64,000 nt of DNA from Hordeum vulgare subsp. vulgare (GCF_904849725.1 NC_058518.1:509999225-510063224); one strand, 5' to 3'. Numbered from the stretch's first letter, positions 1 through 11,829 are shown. Notes: generated by a model from the sequence alone, not told the origin. Translations and numbers: made by a program.

Positions 1-400
1 TATACAAAAATAACAAATTTTTGACCCAATAACAAAAAAAAACTCATTTAAAAATATATATTTATCATTTTTTTGTATGCCACGTGTGAAAGTAAAATCA
101 TTTAAAATTTTACGGATACATAACATACGTGTTTGTGTGTGTCTATGAAAAGTTTCAGTTTTTTTACGTTGTAGAAATATGGTTTTTGAAAATAGGCATC
201 ATAATACCCGTGTACCATTGCTAATTTCCGGACTCACATAGTCATTAACCCTACTACTATCATGCACACGCACACACACCTCGGCATGCATGCACACACA
301 CACACTCAACGGCCAGCCACACACATTGGCTTGATGCGGTAATTACCGGAGAAGGGTTTTCTTCGCTTTATATACAAAGCAACCAACGTTATATACAAAT
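1..400. other. AT-rich intergenic DNA with a CA-rich microsatellite
   Basis: No gene is seen. The stretch is AT-rich with A and T homopolymers. A degenerate CA/CACACG microsatellite lies at about 266-311, interrupted by GCATGCATGC. Confidence 0.6.
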
Positions 401-1566
401 CTTTGCTCATCCGAGCGGCACATCAAGCCCAAAAAAACAAAAATAAAAAACAAATGCTGACAGCGTTAGCTCGATAAAGAGCGGAAGATCCGCCACAGCC
501 GTGCCTTCCGGAGACAAACCACCACAGCCCAAGGCTTCGATCCGCCGCGTGCCAAGCAGCACCTCCAAGAAGGAATGCGACGTCAATGACGCTACTGCCC
601 GAACGAGTCCTAGGGTTTCCCCCTGCACGTGAAAGGAGGTAGGGAATGGCTACCACCGACACCCTCCAGGAAGGAATGGTGGCACCCGCCGATGTCACCG
701 CATCGAAGCCGGACGAACCGGCAAGGATTTCTCCCGCACTCCAAACCCCACCGCCCAACCGGAGCCGACCAGCCAAACCGCCGCCTAACCCCATGCGCCA
801 GCACGGTTTGCGCCACCATCCATGCAGTCTCACTGCGAACACCAACACGAGGCCAAGGAGACCAGAGAGATGGGCCAAAGGATGAAGCAACAACACCGAA
901 ACCGAGCCAGAGGAAATCCACCTCCAACATCGATGTGCGGGAGGCTCGCGCCTCCGGCGCCGCCGCAGTTACCAACTGGACACGACAGCAGGGCATACCA
1001 GGCCACCCCTGGCACGGCCGAGCCCGAAACAGGCCCGCTAAGCCCTGCTGGCCATGCTGCAGAGGGCTGGCAACGGCACCGCCAGCATCCAGCCGCTCGT
1101 CGCAGCTTCCCCAACTCCCAAAAGTTCCACCGCAAACCCGCTCCGTCGTTGGCCTGCCTAGGCCCAGATGGTCCCCGCAGGGCCAAGATCTGGGCCAGGA
1201 GGTCGCCGCCAGATCGCGTCGCAGCTTCACCCCGCCGCCAACGACGACGTCGCCGCCCGGCCGTCCGCCCATGCCGCGTCAGGCAGCCCCGTCGCCACCT
1301 AGAACGTCGCAGCCTAGGAGCACCCCCCCCCCCCGGTGCAGCACCGCCCCACGTCGGAGAACCATCGGGAGGGGAAGGGTAGTGTGCCGCCGCCACCAGT
1401 GAACCAGGGCCAGGTCGGCCGCGGGTGCTAGCGGCGGTGACGGAGAGGAGAGGGAGAGGGTGGGGCTAGAGGAAGGGGAGGTTGGCCGCGGTCGGTCGCC
1501 CACGGGGGCGACACTGTCGCGGGAGAGGAGAGGGGGGTCGGGTTGTCCGATGTGGTAATTACTCAA
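401..1566. repeat. GC-rich non-coding repeat, probably transposon-derived
   Basis: This block is much richer in G+C than its flanks and is open in several frames on both strands at once, which is what GC-rich non-coding DNA looks like. The translations are rich in Pro, Arg and Ala and show no recognisable domain. Phrases such as GACACCCTCCAGGAAGGAATG recur in near-copy (for example 536-575 and 655-680), suggesting an internally repetitive element such as a LINE 5' region. The family is not identified. Confidence 0.35.
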
Positions 1567-1885
1567 TTAACATTGACTACTAACTCAGACGTACAAGCTT
1601 GAGTCATCTCTATGTTTTTTGCAGAACATGATTAACAGCTCACACAGCCGATGTATGCCACAACTGATTATGCTCGTTTCTTTCTTCATCTCTTTCTGCT
1701 ATGCAACTCGGCCGTTCGGACTCACGCAAACTATACTAACAAACTCAACAACACACACTGCTGACTTGCATATACGCAAATAATCTTTTCTCTTCGTGAG
1801 TACATGCCCGCAGCCAAGCTAGTGGTTGGACGGGACAACGTGCATGACACTCATAAATAAATATGATGAAAACTAAAACAAAAAG

Positions 1886-3130
1886 GTTAACTCCAACACT
1901 CTAGTGGATCTCTATCACACTCATAGTTGTCATGTGCATCACCTACCTTCTAAAGGTCGTCTTCTACTTCGAGCTGCCCGCCGTGAGTTTCATCACTCAG
2001 TGCATTTCAACTTCTTCTTTGTGCCATGGATCGCATGCCTCTTCCTTGTCAAGGGTGTTCCACACCCGGTGTCTGGGATCCACGACGTTGTTTGGTACCT
2101 TCTAATGGCACCCATCATCTGCCTTGACCTCAAGATTTATGGCTAGTGGATGTCCAATGGAGAGCTACGCCTTTCTAAGGTAGCCAACCCATCGAATCAT
2201 CTTGCGGTCGTTGGTAAATTTGTCAGCGCGTTGCTCGGTGCTAGGATGGGCCTCCAGGGGCTGCACATCTTCTTATTTGACATCAGGTCGGCCCATTACA
2301 CCGTGCTCTTCATCACTCTCTATAGGTAGCTCCCCACCAACGTGCAACTCCCCAAGGAGCTCCACCCAGTGTTCTTCCTTTTCGTCGCCGCACCTAGTGT
2401 TGCTTCCATGGCCTGGACGAGGACCTCTGGCGAGTTCAACAATGGTTCCAAGCTCCTTTACTTCGTCTAGCTATTCCTCTATGTGTCGCTAGTAGTGCAC
2501 ATCTACCTATTTAGGGGATGCAAGTTCTCCTTGACATGGTTGGCATACACATGTTGACACGGGCACTGGTGGCAGAGTTTTCAGGAACTGTCGTTGTCAC
2601 ACCGGTGTGCTAGCCACCACCATGTACCATGCCTTCATGCGAAAGGACCTCTTCCTCAACGACTTGTCCATCGCTATCACACGACGAAGGCCCAAGTTCA
2701 GCAAGATACTAGCGCACTTCCGGTCATCGAGCTCTTATGACAATGAGCTCGTTCTCTCCATCCCAAAGTTTAGTAATTCCAAGCAGTGCACATATTCTAA
2801 TGACTCTAGCTCCAACTCTACAACAAGCAGTGTTGTTGGAGAGTCTCCGGTGGAACACGGGCACGGAAGAGTAGTGTTAGATGGTCGGTGCACAAGATGG
2901 TGCATGGATGCATGACTAGCTAATGTTGAATATGAGTAATAGTATAGAGTTCTCTATGATTTTTCTTCATTCTTTTTCATCTTTGTGAACATAACTGCAC
3001 ATCGTTGTAGATTATGAGCAATGTCCTTGAGCAATTGCATTGCCATGATAGTGATATAGTTGCTCGAAGGAATGGTTGAGCCTATAAATTTAGTGGTTAT
3101 ACTCACGTTTTTCAGAAATACACCTAAATC
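1886..3130 (+). pseudogene. Decayed S-type anion channel (SLAC1-homologue) copy
   Basis: The sequence aligns by eye with exon 2 of the intact channel gene at 10350-11546. Recognisable stretches include KVVFYFE-like (about 1950), FFVPWIACLFLVKGVPHPV (about 2013-2070), DLKIYG (about 2128), the region around MAWTR (about 2408) and TTMYHAF (about 2620). It begins inside the transmembrane region, at the equivalent of VNHVLWW, so the N-terminal exon is missing. In-frame stops and small indels break the frame repeatedly, for example TAG where the intact copy has CAG after DLKIYG (about 2144). Similarity seems to continue past the stop into the 3' flank: a GAGCAATG...GTGATAT...GGTTATA pattern at about 3015-3120 resembles 11730-11810. 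This points to genomic duplication rather than retrocopying. It is non-functional. Confidence 0.85.
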
Positions 3131-3600
3131 TTTGTTACATTTCTTAAACTTTATTCCCACCTCAAGTAACTCTATGGAGCTGAAAATTGCAAGAACAGTT
3201 ACCAAAGGTGTATCAATTAAATGGACGTCCTAGTGTAGTTACAACTTTAGAACTGAGGTTCTTAAAGTTTCAAGACAAAGGAGAATTCACAAATTCATTT
3301 TTCCTGCGTGACCATGACATGATATTCCATGAGTGCTCATAAGGTTAACGCCGACCACACTTTAAGATTTAGTTATGCATATTTTTTCTAATGCCCAGAT
3401 GACAGGTCGCATGTATGGTGTCCTCCTCACGACTGAAGAGGGACGAAGCTTGTCCTCGAGCACCAGCCCATATGCACTACATACGGTGAAGATACTAGTA
3501 CGTTTGGGTCCCCTCGCAAGGACATCGTTGCCCAAGCACGAAAAAAATCTTGATCTTTAGGATTACTTGGACCATCAAACACTAGGAAGAATTGGTGTAA
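3131..3600. other. Intergenic stretch without a recognised gene
   Basis: Only short open frames without domains are present. The right part may be the decayed C-terminal end of the older LINE that begins at about 3600, but I cannot support that residue by residue. Confidence 0.4.
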
Positions 3601-4594
3601 CAGGTTGCCCCGCCATGCACCATTTCAACAAGTAGCATGCTCACCAAAGGATTCCAATGCGTTTTTCTTATCCCTTTTGATGCACCCCACTAGTATCTCC
3701 GGATCATACGCGAGAGACCACCTCATACTCGAGGTAAACCTAAAAACACTCATGAGAAAGATCAGAAGAGGGTGCGCCACATCCTTAATCAAGACCTCCC
3801 TCCCTGCTTGTCACATCAACTCGCCCCATTAGATGATGCGCACCATTAGTTATTCTTGCAAGTCCTGTAGTTTCCCCTCCAAGAAGCGCTCATCTATGGT
3901 GGGGAGACTATGACACCTCTCTTTAAATTTGCATTGACCATCTCAAGTGTTTGCATCACATCCTTCTTGTTGGCCTCACTGCACAATGGCCAAAACAAAA
4001 TGGAGCATTTGGTTGGAATAATTAACTCGCTAGTAGCACTCGAATATATATGGAGGGCCTCTTTGATATGGCTTGGCTCAACACCGTTAGCACGGAAGAT
4101 AACAATGTATCGTCTGCGAACAGAAGATGTGAGATGCATGGAGCTTGAGCACAAACTTTTACTGAAGACATTCATTGGCCTGCGATAACAGAGAAGACAC
4201 ACTACTCTTATCCAATCCACCAATTGATGAGAGAAACCCAACTGTTGTATCACTCACTCCGCACTATAACATATCTATGGAGGGCCACTTTGATGTGGTT
4301 TGGCTCAACACTATTAGCACGGAGAAATAACAATGTATCATTTGCGGACAGAAGATGTGAGATGCGTGAAGCTTGACCACAAACTTTTACTGAAGATATT
4401 CATTGGCCTGCTATATCCGAGGTGACACACTTATCTTTTTTGAATAAAATGGGTTTCCCCCTGCTCCATTTAATTGATAATGAAGCCACAAAGTATCAGT
4501 TTTACAGCCCAAAGTGCAAACACCAAGTAACATCAAATCCCAGAAACCATTACGAACTACTGAACTCCAAAAGCAAAAATAGCATCAGGATATA

Positions 4595-7500
4595 TTACAG
4601 ACGCAAAACACTGAAACTAAGTTTTATTGCCTCAGACAGAGGCATGCGAAGATTTCCAGGCGATACGAAGAAGCTCCCCCCGGAATTTGTCCAGCTTAGC
4701 GATGAATTGCCAAAGCACTCCTTCCTGAGTGGCGTCGCAGAGCACAACCCATTGCCGAAGAAAACTTCGTAGTTATACAAGAACGCAATCATACCTCTCC
4801 AAGACCGACCGTGGAAACAAAACTCATTTCTCAGTCTCCAAATACTCCACAAGGAGGCAGCAACAATCATATTTTGGACTGACATTTTCTTATGAAATTG
4901 CCATAAGGCACAAATATCATTAAAACAAGAGATATTGTGTAGTTGAAAAGACTCATCAAATAGATTCGAGACACATTTAGCAACCACACACTCAAATAAT
5001 AGATGGTATACAGATTCCAATTCACCATAGAATAAACATGTAGGATCATCAACATTCCTACGCTTGGCTAGATTGTCTCTGGTTAAGATTTTATTATAAA
5101 CACTCAATCAAAGGAAAACGTGGATATTTTGGGGGCATAGTACTTTCCAAAGTTTATCACCAATGGCAGAAGCCACTCCCCCAAAATTAACAGTGTTATA
5201 GAATGACTTCACAGAGTAAAGCCCATTTGGTTCCAACATCCAAATGAGGGTATCAGGGGTCTCAGATAAAGTAACAGCCTGGATAATTTCCAGCAACTGT
5301 TTCCATTTATCCAGACCCCTGTTATCCACACATCTCCTAAATGAGAGTTTAAGGTTTACTCCATCCCACACCTGAGAGATAGTGCAGTCAGGTTGGTTAC
5401 AAATACAGAATAAATCCCATAATTGAACCTTGAGGGAACACTCCCCCAACCCATAAGTCATGCCAGAATTTAATGTTTTTACCATTACCGGTATTCCACT
5501 TATAAAAGTTCCTAGAGGCATTTAATGCCTAGGTAACGCTCTTCCAGAACGAAGAACCATTATCAGCTTTAGCCCAAAAAACATTGGGAGATTCAGTGTT
5601 ATATTTGAATGAGATGACTTCTTTCCAGTCTTTCTTTTGGGTATCAGCAAACCTCTTACCCCATGAGGCTAGGAGGGCCATATTGAATTCCTTTAGGTTG
5701 GGAATCCCCATCCCTCCAAAGGATTTCTTCCTGGAGATCAGTCCCCAATTGGCCAAATGATACTTATGTTGGTCCCCCATATTCCCCCAGAAAAAGTGGG
5801 CCATCTGTGAATTAATAGCATCTATTGCCCGTTTGGGGAATTTGATAACCGCCATAAGGTAAGCAGGGATACTAACAATGGAGGCACATAAAAGAATCAG
5901 TTTACCTCTATGAGTAAGATGCTTACCCAACCATCCAGAAATGCAACTAATAATCCTATCAATAATTAGCTGAAGGTCTTCCCTACGTAGCTTGTCATAG
6001 TGCAGAGGCACTCCCAAATACTTAATGGGGAAGGAACCAATTTTGCAACTAAAGATTTGGGCAAACGTTTTAGTCATCTCTTCCTCAATGTTAATAGTCA
6101 GTAGATTACTTTTATGAAAGTTGATTTTCATCCCGGACAAATTTTCAAAGCAAGAAAGGATCCATTTAAATTTTTTGGCCTTGTCACAAGAATTTGCTAA
6201 GAACAACAAGGTATCATCAGCATACTGTAGGCTAGTAATACCCCCTTTAAAGACATGAGGCAGAAGCCCTGAGATCAAGTTTTGTTGGGAAACTTTAACT
6301 AGCATTTTAGAAAAAACATCTGCGAACAGATTAAAGAGAAGGGGAGAGATAGGGTCCCCTTGCTTGAGGCCTTTACCACCAAAAAAGTAGGGACAAGTCA
6401 CATCATTAATGCGGACACTAAAAGTACTTCTACGAATCACACTTTTAATCCAGGAAATCCACTTGGGACCAAATCCCCTAGATTTTAGCATTTCAAAAAG
6501 AAACTCCCAGCTCACTCTATCATATGCTTTTTCATAATCTAGTTTGAGCACAAGCCCCTGAGTTTTGGAGCGCTTAATTTCATGAATCACTCCATGTCCT
6601 AACACCACACTCTCGAGGATAAATCGCCCTTTGATAAAAGCAGTTTGATTGGAAGAGATGAATCTATCTCCAATGGGAGATAACCTGGAAGTCATAGCTT
6701 TGGTGAGAATTTTAACTGCACAGTTCCCAAGACTAATAGGTGTAAATTTCTTCATGTCCTTGGCATCTACCTCTTTAGGAATTAACAAAATTATGGCAAA
6801 GTTCAACTTATAAATGTCAATCTTTCCTTTTTCATAATCTCTTACCATGGCCATGAAATCATTTCTGATCAGATCCCAGAAAGACTCGTAGAACAGAAAC
6901 GAGAGGCCATCAGGGCCCGGAGCACCATGTGCATAGGAGCTGAAAATGGCATCTTTAATTTCCTCCACAGAAAGTTTTTTTTTTGTAAGGATTCGTTTTC
7001 CTCGTGAGTCACTAATTCATCCTCCTTCCAAAAGGAAGGACCCAGACTTATATTATGCTTTTGTTCATAATCAAAGAGCTTTTTATAGAAAGATGTAGCA
7101 ACCTCCAACATCTCTTTGGTAGAATGAACAGGGCCATTTTCACTATTCAACTCATATAAATGGTTTTTCCTATGACGGTGGTTAGCTAAGGCATGAAAGT
7201 ACTTATTGTTTTTGTCACCATCTTTGATCCTCCTATCTGTGGAACGCTGCCACAAGGCAGTTTCTTCTTTTTTCCAAATTTCATCTAATTCTTTCTTAAT
7301 CTCCTCCATCCAATTCCTATATGCGTCATCTAATCTGTTAGATTCCGAGAAGACATCCAGGATGTCAAATTCTTGGAGAAGATCTTTTTTCTTCTTCTTC
7401 AAAGGAGCCTCTAAATTGACACTCCAACCCTTAATCTTTTTTCGTAAAATTCTAGTTTTGTTCAACCAGCTATCAATTGCCACATCAAGGCAGGACTTAT

Positions 7501-8393
7501 TTGCCCAAGTCCTGCGAACCAACTCTCTGAAATCGGGTTGGTCCAGCCACCATTTCTCAAAACGAAATGGTTTAGGGGAGGTAACCCTCCTAGATTTAGT
7601 ATCCAAAAGGAGAGGGGTATGATCGCTCCCAACACGTGGGAGAGCAGACAGGACAGATAAAGGGAAGTGAGCATCCCAGGATGTGGATACAAACACACGA
7701 TCTATCATCGGCAAAATAGGGTCATCCTGGTTGTTACTCCAAGTATAGCTCCTATTAGCAATTTTAATTTCCATGAGTCCCCATTTATTAATCCAATCAT
7801 TGAACAGATAAGAGAACTGGTTATTAATCAACCCATTGTTCTTGTCAGTAACATACCTAACTACTTCCTCCGTTCCTAAATATAAGTCTTTTAAGATATT
7901 TCACTAGAAGTCTACATACGGAGCAAAATGAGTGCAAAATGAGTGAATCTACAATATAAAGTATGTCTATATACATCCGTATGTAGTTCACTAATAAAAC
8001 CTCTTTAAAGACTTATATTGAGGAACGGAGGGAGTAGATTAAAGTCACCACCAAGGAGTACGTGATATGATACCTGATGCATGTCATCATGCACCTCAGC
8101 AATGAATTCAACTTTGTGCTCACTGTATGCACTACCGTAAATCGCTATAAAATGCCATAAGAAACCATCATCTTTATTCTTAACAGTAACTATCATACAA
8201 AAAAAATATTAATAAAGCCAATGATTTCAAAGACATCATTTCGAAGGCCCACAAGGATGCCACCAGCAGTGTTAACAGCAGGCAGAATATGCCAGCAAAA
8301 GTTAATCCCATTAGCAATGGATTTGAAAACGTGGTTCTCTATATTTTCTCTTTTAGTTTCAAATATGAGAAAAGCGTTGCTAATTCCTCGAGT
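4595..8393 (-). pseudogene. LINE ORF2 remnant: endonuclease, reverse transcriptase, zf-RVT
   Basis: The endonuclease part is 8393 to about 6990, with GGILVGLRNDVF at about 8220-8270, GGDFNL just left of 8060 and a conserved SDHTPLLLD at about 7610. The reverse transcriptase is at 5529-6968, with APGPDGLSF, the KLDYEKAYDRV block and the catalytic YADDTLLF at about 6205-6235. The zf-RVT-like C terminus is at 4595-5521. Breaks seen are a frameshift near 8190, the MITE at 7864-8034, a frameshift at the T10 run 6975-6984, a stop/frame change near 5525 and a single stop at about 5107. The protein would nick DNA and reverse-transcribe its own RNA, but this copy cannot make it. Confidence 0.85.
7864..8034. 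mobile_element. Stowaway-type MITE inside the LINE endonuclease
   Basis: Ends are CTTCCTCCGTTCCTAAATA and the complement of GGAACGGAGGGAG, flanked by TA at 7862-7863 and 8035-8036 (Tc1/Mariner target preference). It belongs to the same family as the copies at 8551, 11830 and 17243, resembling Triticeae Thalos-type Stowaways. Removing it with one TA rejoins the LINE frame at the DFNL motif. Confidence 0.92.
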
Positions 8394-8550
8394 CACACTT
8401 ATCTTATAGTATTCATCAATTGATGAGAAAAACCCAACTGTTGTATGACTCGCTCCAGAAATACCCAGTCCGGTGCAAACACGCTATGCTCCTAGGGCAC
8501 AAGAACATCAAGAATGGTTGTCAATCTATTAGCCAAACATTTAGCTATTA

Positions 8551-8710
8551 CTTCCTCCGTTTCTAAATATAAGTCTTTTAATAAATTTCACTAATGATCT
8601 ACATACGGAGCAAAATGAATGAACATACATTGTAAAGTATGTCTATGTACATTCGTATGTAGTTCACTAGTGAAATCTCTAGAAAGACTTATATTTAGAA
8701 ACGAAGGGAG
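8551..8710. mobile_element. Stowaway-type MITE inside the older LINE
   Basis: It has the same termini and internal CTACATACGGAGCAAAATGA phrase as the other family members. TA flanks it at 8549-8550 and 8711-8712. Removing it with one TA joins the older LINE's CNAIYK to IAKCLANRL in frame. Confidence 0.92.
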
Positions 8711-8850
8711 TACTTTATAGATCGCATTGCAAAAACGATAGGCCTGAAATCGGTGTCTCTGAAATAATCTGACTGGGCACCAATCCGGCGAGTGCATGAT
8801 TTGATCTGCTTAAGATATGCTAATATTTGTTTGATTAGTTGCAATGCAGC

Positions 8851-9600
8851 CACTTTTTTAGTCAAAATTGCTAGCTGGTTTATTAATTCTTCAAGCAAGT
8901 TGGCATATAGGATCTCTATTTAAGAAAGGGTAGTGATCGTGGAGCTAATTAACATATGGCTCACATGTGCTCTTCATTAATTAATTCCTGTTCTAAATAA
9001 AATGTATATGAAATGAAAGCTGCTTATGACGTGTAAGACTTTGTTACAACGTGATGCAAGATGTCCCCTGATTAATTTCCACCACTCATTGGTGTTAAGG
9101 TTTCCAGCTATGTTTGTACAACTAACGGCAAGTCGTGGTGAATGGTGCACACGTACTTGGGTTTTCCCGTTAACCAACAAACCAAACAAATAATTTGGGA
9201 TAATCATGTTGGAGGGCTATTTTCTTCATGATTATTTCGGTGGCAATTTAACGGAAACTGGAATTCATAAATTATGAATAAACCAAATGGAATTAACCAT
9301 TTAAATCGAATGCCCTTCTTTTATTATATGTGTACAAGTACCAACAAAACCATAATATCCTGAAAAATCTTCTCAAGACAAATCTACACTTGTCATTTTC
9401 CAGCTTCAAAACTCAAGATTGAAGCAACATTATATTGGTCAATCAATCAAATGAAATCTTTGCCAACTGGAAAAAGGTCTCTATCAGATCACAACAAAGT
9501 ATACACATATACCTTCTTTACAATTCCTCCCTATTCTTAACAGGTTATCTGAAGTTAAAACGTAATTACGAGTAGCTAACCAGAGAAGCAGTTTCACCGT
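8851..9600. other. Upstream region of the anion channel gene
   Basis: AT-rich, with no gene or clear transposon recognised. It holds the distal promoter of the channel gene, but I see no defined regulatory element except the TATA box further right. Confidence 0.5.
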
Positions 9601-9623
9601 CAAAGGACTGCTCGCCATGTGTG

Positions 9624-9630
9624 TATATAA
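9624..9630 (+). promoter_or_regulatory. TATA box of the anion channel gene
   Basis: TATATAA followed by GG lies about 98 bp upstream of the chosen ATG at 9722. Transcription would start near 9655, leaving a 5' leader of about 65 bases. This argues against the in-frame ATG at 9617, which lies upstream of the TATA box. Confidence 0.65.
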
Positions 9631-9721
9631 GGTGGCCACGGTGATGTACATGTATCCACGACGAACTGACTACCCCTCCTGCCAGAGTTGGGTTTACCAC
9701 ACGGCTTGTTGGCTTGTTGCC

Positions 9722-11546
9722 ATGGCGTGCAGGGAGACCGGCATCAGCAGAATACGGACCGGCACTAGCGGCGGCATGACGAAGGATGCCGCCGTGGCGG
9801 TTCACGGCGAGCCTACGCGGGGGAACACGCCGTTGTCCGTCTCCTTCAGCATGCCGGGCTCGCCGTCCGGGCTCCACCTCGCGCAGGCGCGACACCGCAT
9901 GCTGCCGTCCGCCCACGCCAGCATCGCCGAGGTGCACGCCACTCCGGTGCTGCCAAGCGAGTCAGAGGCCGAGGGTCGCCATCCCGTCGTGCCGCAGCTC
10001 CTGAAGCACCCGCAGGCGTCGGTGGTGATCGAAAGTGCCGGAGAGGGGCCGCGGAGCAACAGCACGCGCGAGCTGGACCGCCAATTCGACCAGTTCAGGA
10101 CCTTCTCCGGCCGGCTCAACCGCCAGATCTCCAACCTCCGTGGCCTGCCTCAGGACCCGACGGGGACCGACGTCGAGCACGGTGCAGTGTCCAAGCTCTT
10201 GGAGGAGGACACCGACGTCCCCACCGCCGACCGCTACTTCGCCGCCCTCGAAGGACCCGAGTTCGACACCCTTCGTGTATGTACCAAACATTCACACCCC
10301 TTACGATAAAACCAAGGACGAGGTCTCTAACTAAACTGTGGACATGCAGTCAACAGAGGTGGCGGTGCTGCCCAAGGACAAGCCATGGCCGTTCCTTCTC
10401 CGATTCCCGATTACCGCATTTGGGATGTGCCTTGGCGTGAGCAGCCAGGCGATGCTATGGAAGACGCTTCAGTCGGAGCCCTCCACGGCATTCCTCCACG
10501 TACACCCTGCCGTCAACCACGTCCTCTGGTGGGTCTCCGTCGCCCTCACCGGCATCGTCTCCATCACCTACCTCCTCAAGGTCGTCTTCTACTTCGAGGC
10601 CGTCCGCCGCGAGTTTCACCATCCTGTGCGCGTCAACTTCTTCTTCGCGCCCTGGATCGTCTGCCTATTCCTTGTCAAGGGCGTGCCGCATCCGGTGTGG
10701 AAGATCCACCATGTCGTCTGGTACGTTCTCATGGCGCCAATCCTCTGGCTCGACCTCAAGATCTATGGCCAGTGGATGTCCAGTGGCGAGCGGCGCCTCT
10801 CCAGGGTGGCCAACCCATCCAACCACCTTGCCATCGTTGGCAACTTCGTCGGCGCTCTACTCGGCGCCAGGATGGGCCTCAGGGAGCTGCCAATCTTCTT
10901 CTTTGCCGTCGGGTTGGCCCACTACATTGTGCTCTTCGTCACCCTCTATCAACGGCTCCCCACCAATGTACAACTCCCCAAGGATCTCCACCCGGTCTTC
11001 TTTCTTTTTGTCGCCGCGCCTAGCGTCGCATCCATGGCCTGGACAAGGATCTCCGGTGAGTTCAACGATGGTGCCAAGCTCCTTTACTACATCTCGCTCT
11101 TCCTCTTCATGTCACTCGTGGCACGGATCAACCTCTTCCGAGGGTTTAGGTTCTCGCTGGCATGGTGGGCGTACACATTCCCGATGACGAGTGTGGCCCT
11201 GGCGACGGTATTGTATGCATCAGAGGTGGACAACTTGGTGACGCGGGCAATGGCACTGGGCCTTTCAGGGATTGCCGTCATGACCGTCATCGCAATGCTG
11301 GCCACCACCATGTACCATGCCTTTGTTTGCGGAGACCTCTTCCCCAACGACGTCTCCATCGCCATCACAAAGCAGAGACCTAAATTCAGCAAGATTCTCA
11401 CGCACCTTCAGACGTCCGGCTCCGATATCAAGGAGCTCGTTCTCTCCATCCCCAATTTCAGTTCAAATTCCAAGCATGGCGTCTACTCTGACGACTCCGA
11501 CTCCAATGCTAGGACGAGCAACGACGACTCGGTGAGGGTCCGATGA
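9722..11546 (+). CDS. SLAH: S-type anion channel, SLAC1 homologue (SLAH2/SLAH3-like)
   Basis: SLAC/SLAH proteins form plasma-membrane slow anion channels (chloride and nitrate efflux) opened by Ca2+- and ABA-linked kinases. Exon 1 is 9722-10276 and exon 2 is 10350-11546, separated by a 73-bp GTATGT...GCAG intron in phase 0, giving 583 residues. The first 185 residues are a hydrophilic cytosolic domain with many Ser and Pro, the usual phosphorylation-rich N terminus. From about residue 195 (KPWPFLLRFPI) to about 510 runs the ten-helix TehA/SLAC transporter domain, including the family hallmarks FGMCLG, FYFEAVRREF, GVPHPVWK and LATTMYHAF. The C-terminal tail is Ser/Asp-rich. The ATG at 9722 has GCC before it and GCG after it and fits the TATA box at 9624; an alternative start is 9776. 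The frame is intact. SLAH2 versus SLAH3 cannot be decided here. Confidence 0.93.
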
Positions 11547-11829
11547 CTCACATGCATGGAAGAGAATAATGGCGTTAGATGGTGCCACAACACGTTGTGT
11601 TCAGGGAATGCACGCACATCTGGCTTAGATTGATGAGTACAAACTCATTTGTACATAACGCTTTCTCTCTGTTTGTTTAAATATCACAATTTGCCAATTT
11701 TGCTGCACACAGCGGCGATTGGCGGCAATAACCTCGAGCAATGTGATATGATTGTGGGAATTAACTGTTGGGTTTGTAAAGTTAATGGTTATATCTAAGT
11801 TTGTCAGAAGTGTACATAGTTCTCAGTTA
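11547..11829 (+). other. 3' flank of the anion channel gene
   Basis: Untranslated/3' flanking sequence. Parts of it resemble the region downstream of the decayed copy (about 3000-3120). No clear poly-A signal could be fixed. Confidence 0.5.

Larger units (their letters stand above)
4438..8393 (-). mobile_element. 5'-truncated LINE (L1-like non-LTR retrotransposon)
   Basis: Reading on the minus strand, the order is endonuclease, reverse transcriptase and zinc-knuckle/RT-associated C terminus. The 3' end is on the left, marked by a short T run at 4436-4441 (poly-A on the minus strand). A 12-bp target duplication CACACTTATCTT flanks it at 4426-4437 and 8394-8405. The ORF already starts inside the endonuclease domain at the right end, which is the usual 5' truncation from target-primed reverse transcription. 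It sits inside the older LINE and is itself interrupted by a Stowaway MITE at 7864-8034. Confidence 0.88.
3600..8850 (-). mobile_element. Older, degraded LINE (reverse transcriptase remnant), split by later insertions
   Basis: Minus-strand translation gives plant LINE reverse-transcriptase pieces in the correct order. DFRPI...NAIYK lies at about 8712-8760, LANRLTTILDVLV at about 8490-8550, QLGFSHQLVDW at about 4215-4250, and an RANGVE...PTKCSILF-like block at about 3980-4110. YLGLP-like followed by VLIKDVAHP-like sequence lies at about 3780-3905. The element is cut by a Stowaway MITE at 8551-8710 and by a complete LINE insertion at 4438-8393. Stops and frameshifts are frequent. A block of about 150 bp is present twice (about 4052-4196 and 4268-4420), both copies showing the TTTACTGAAGA...CATTGGCCTGC phrase. 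Boundaries are approximate. Confidence 0.7.

Noticed and set aside
610..1402. Long overlapping open frames on both strands (up to 257 codons)
   Set aside because: Several frames are open at once in GC-rich DNA, with Pro/Arg/Ala-rich translations and no domain or gene structure.
9617..9721. Upstream in-frame ATG of the anion channel, adding 35 residues
   Set aside because: It lies before the TATA box at 9624, so the transcript should start downstream of it.
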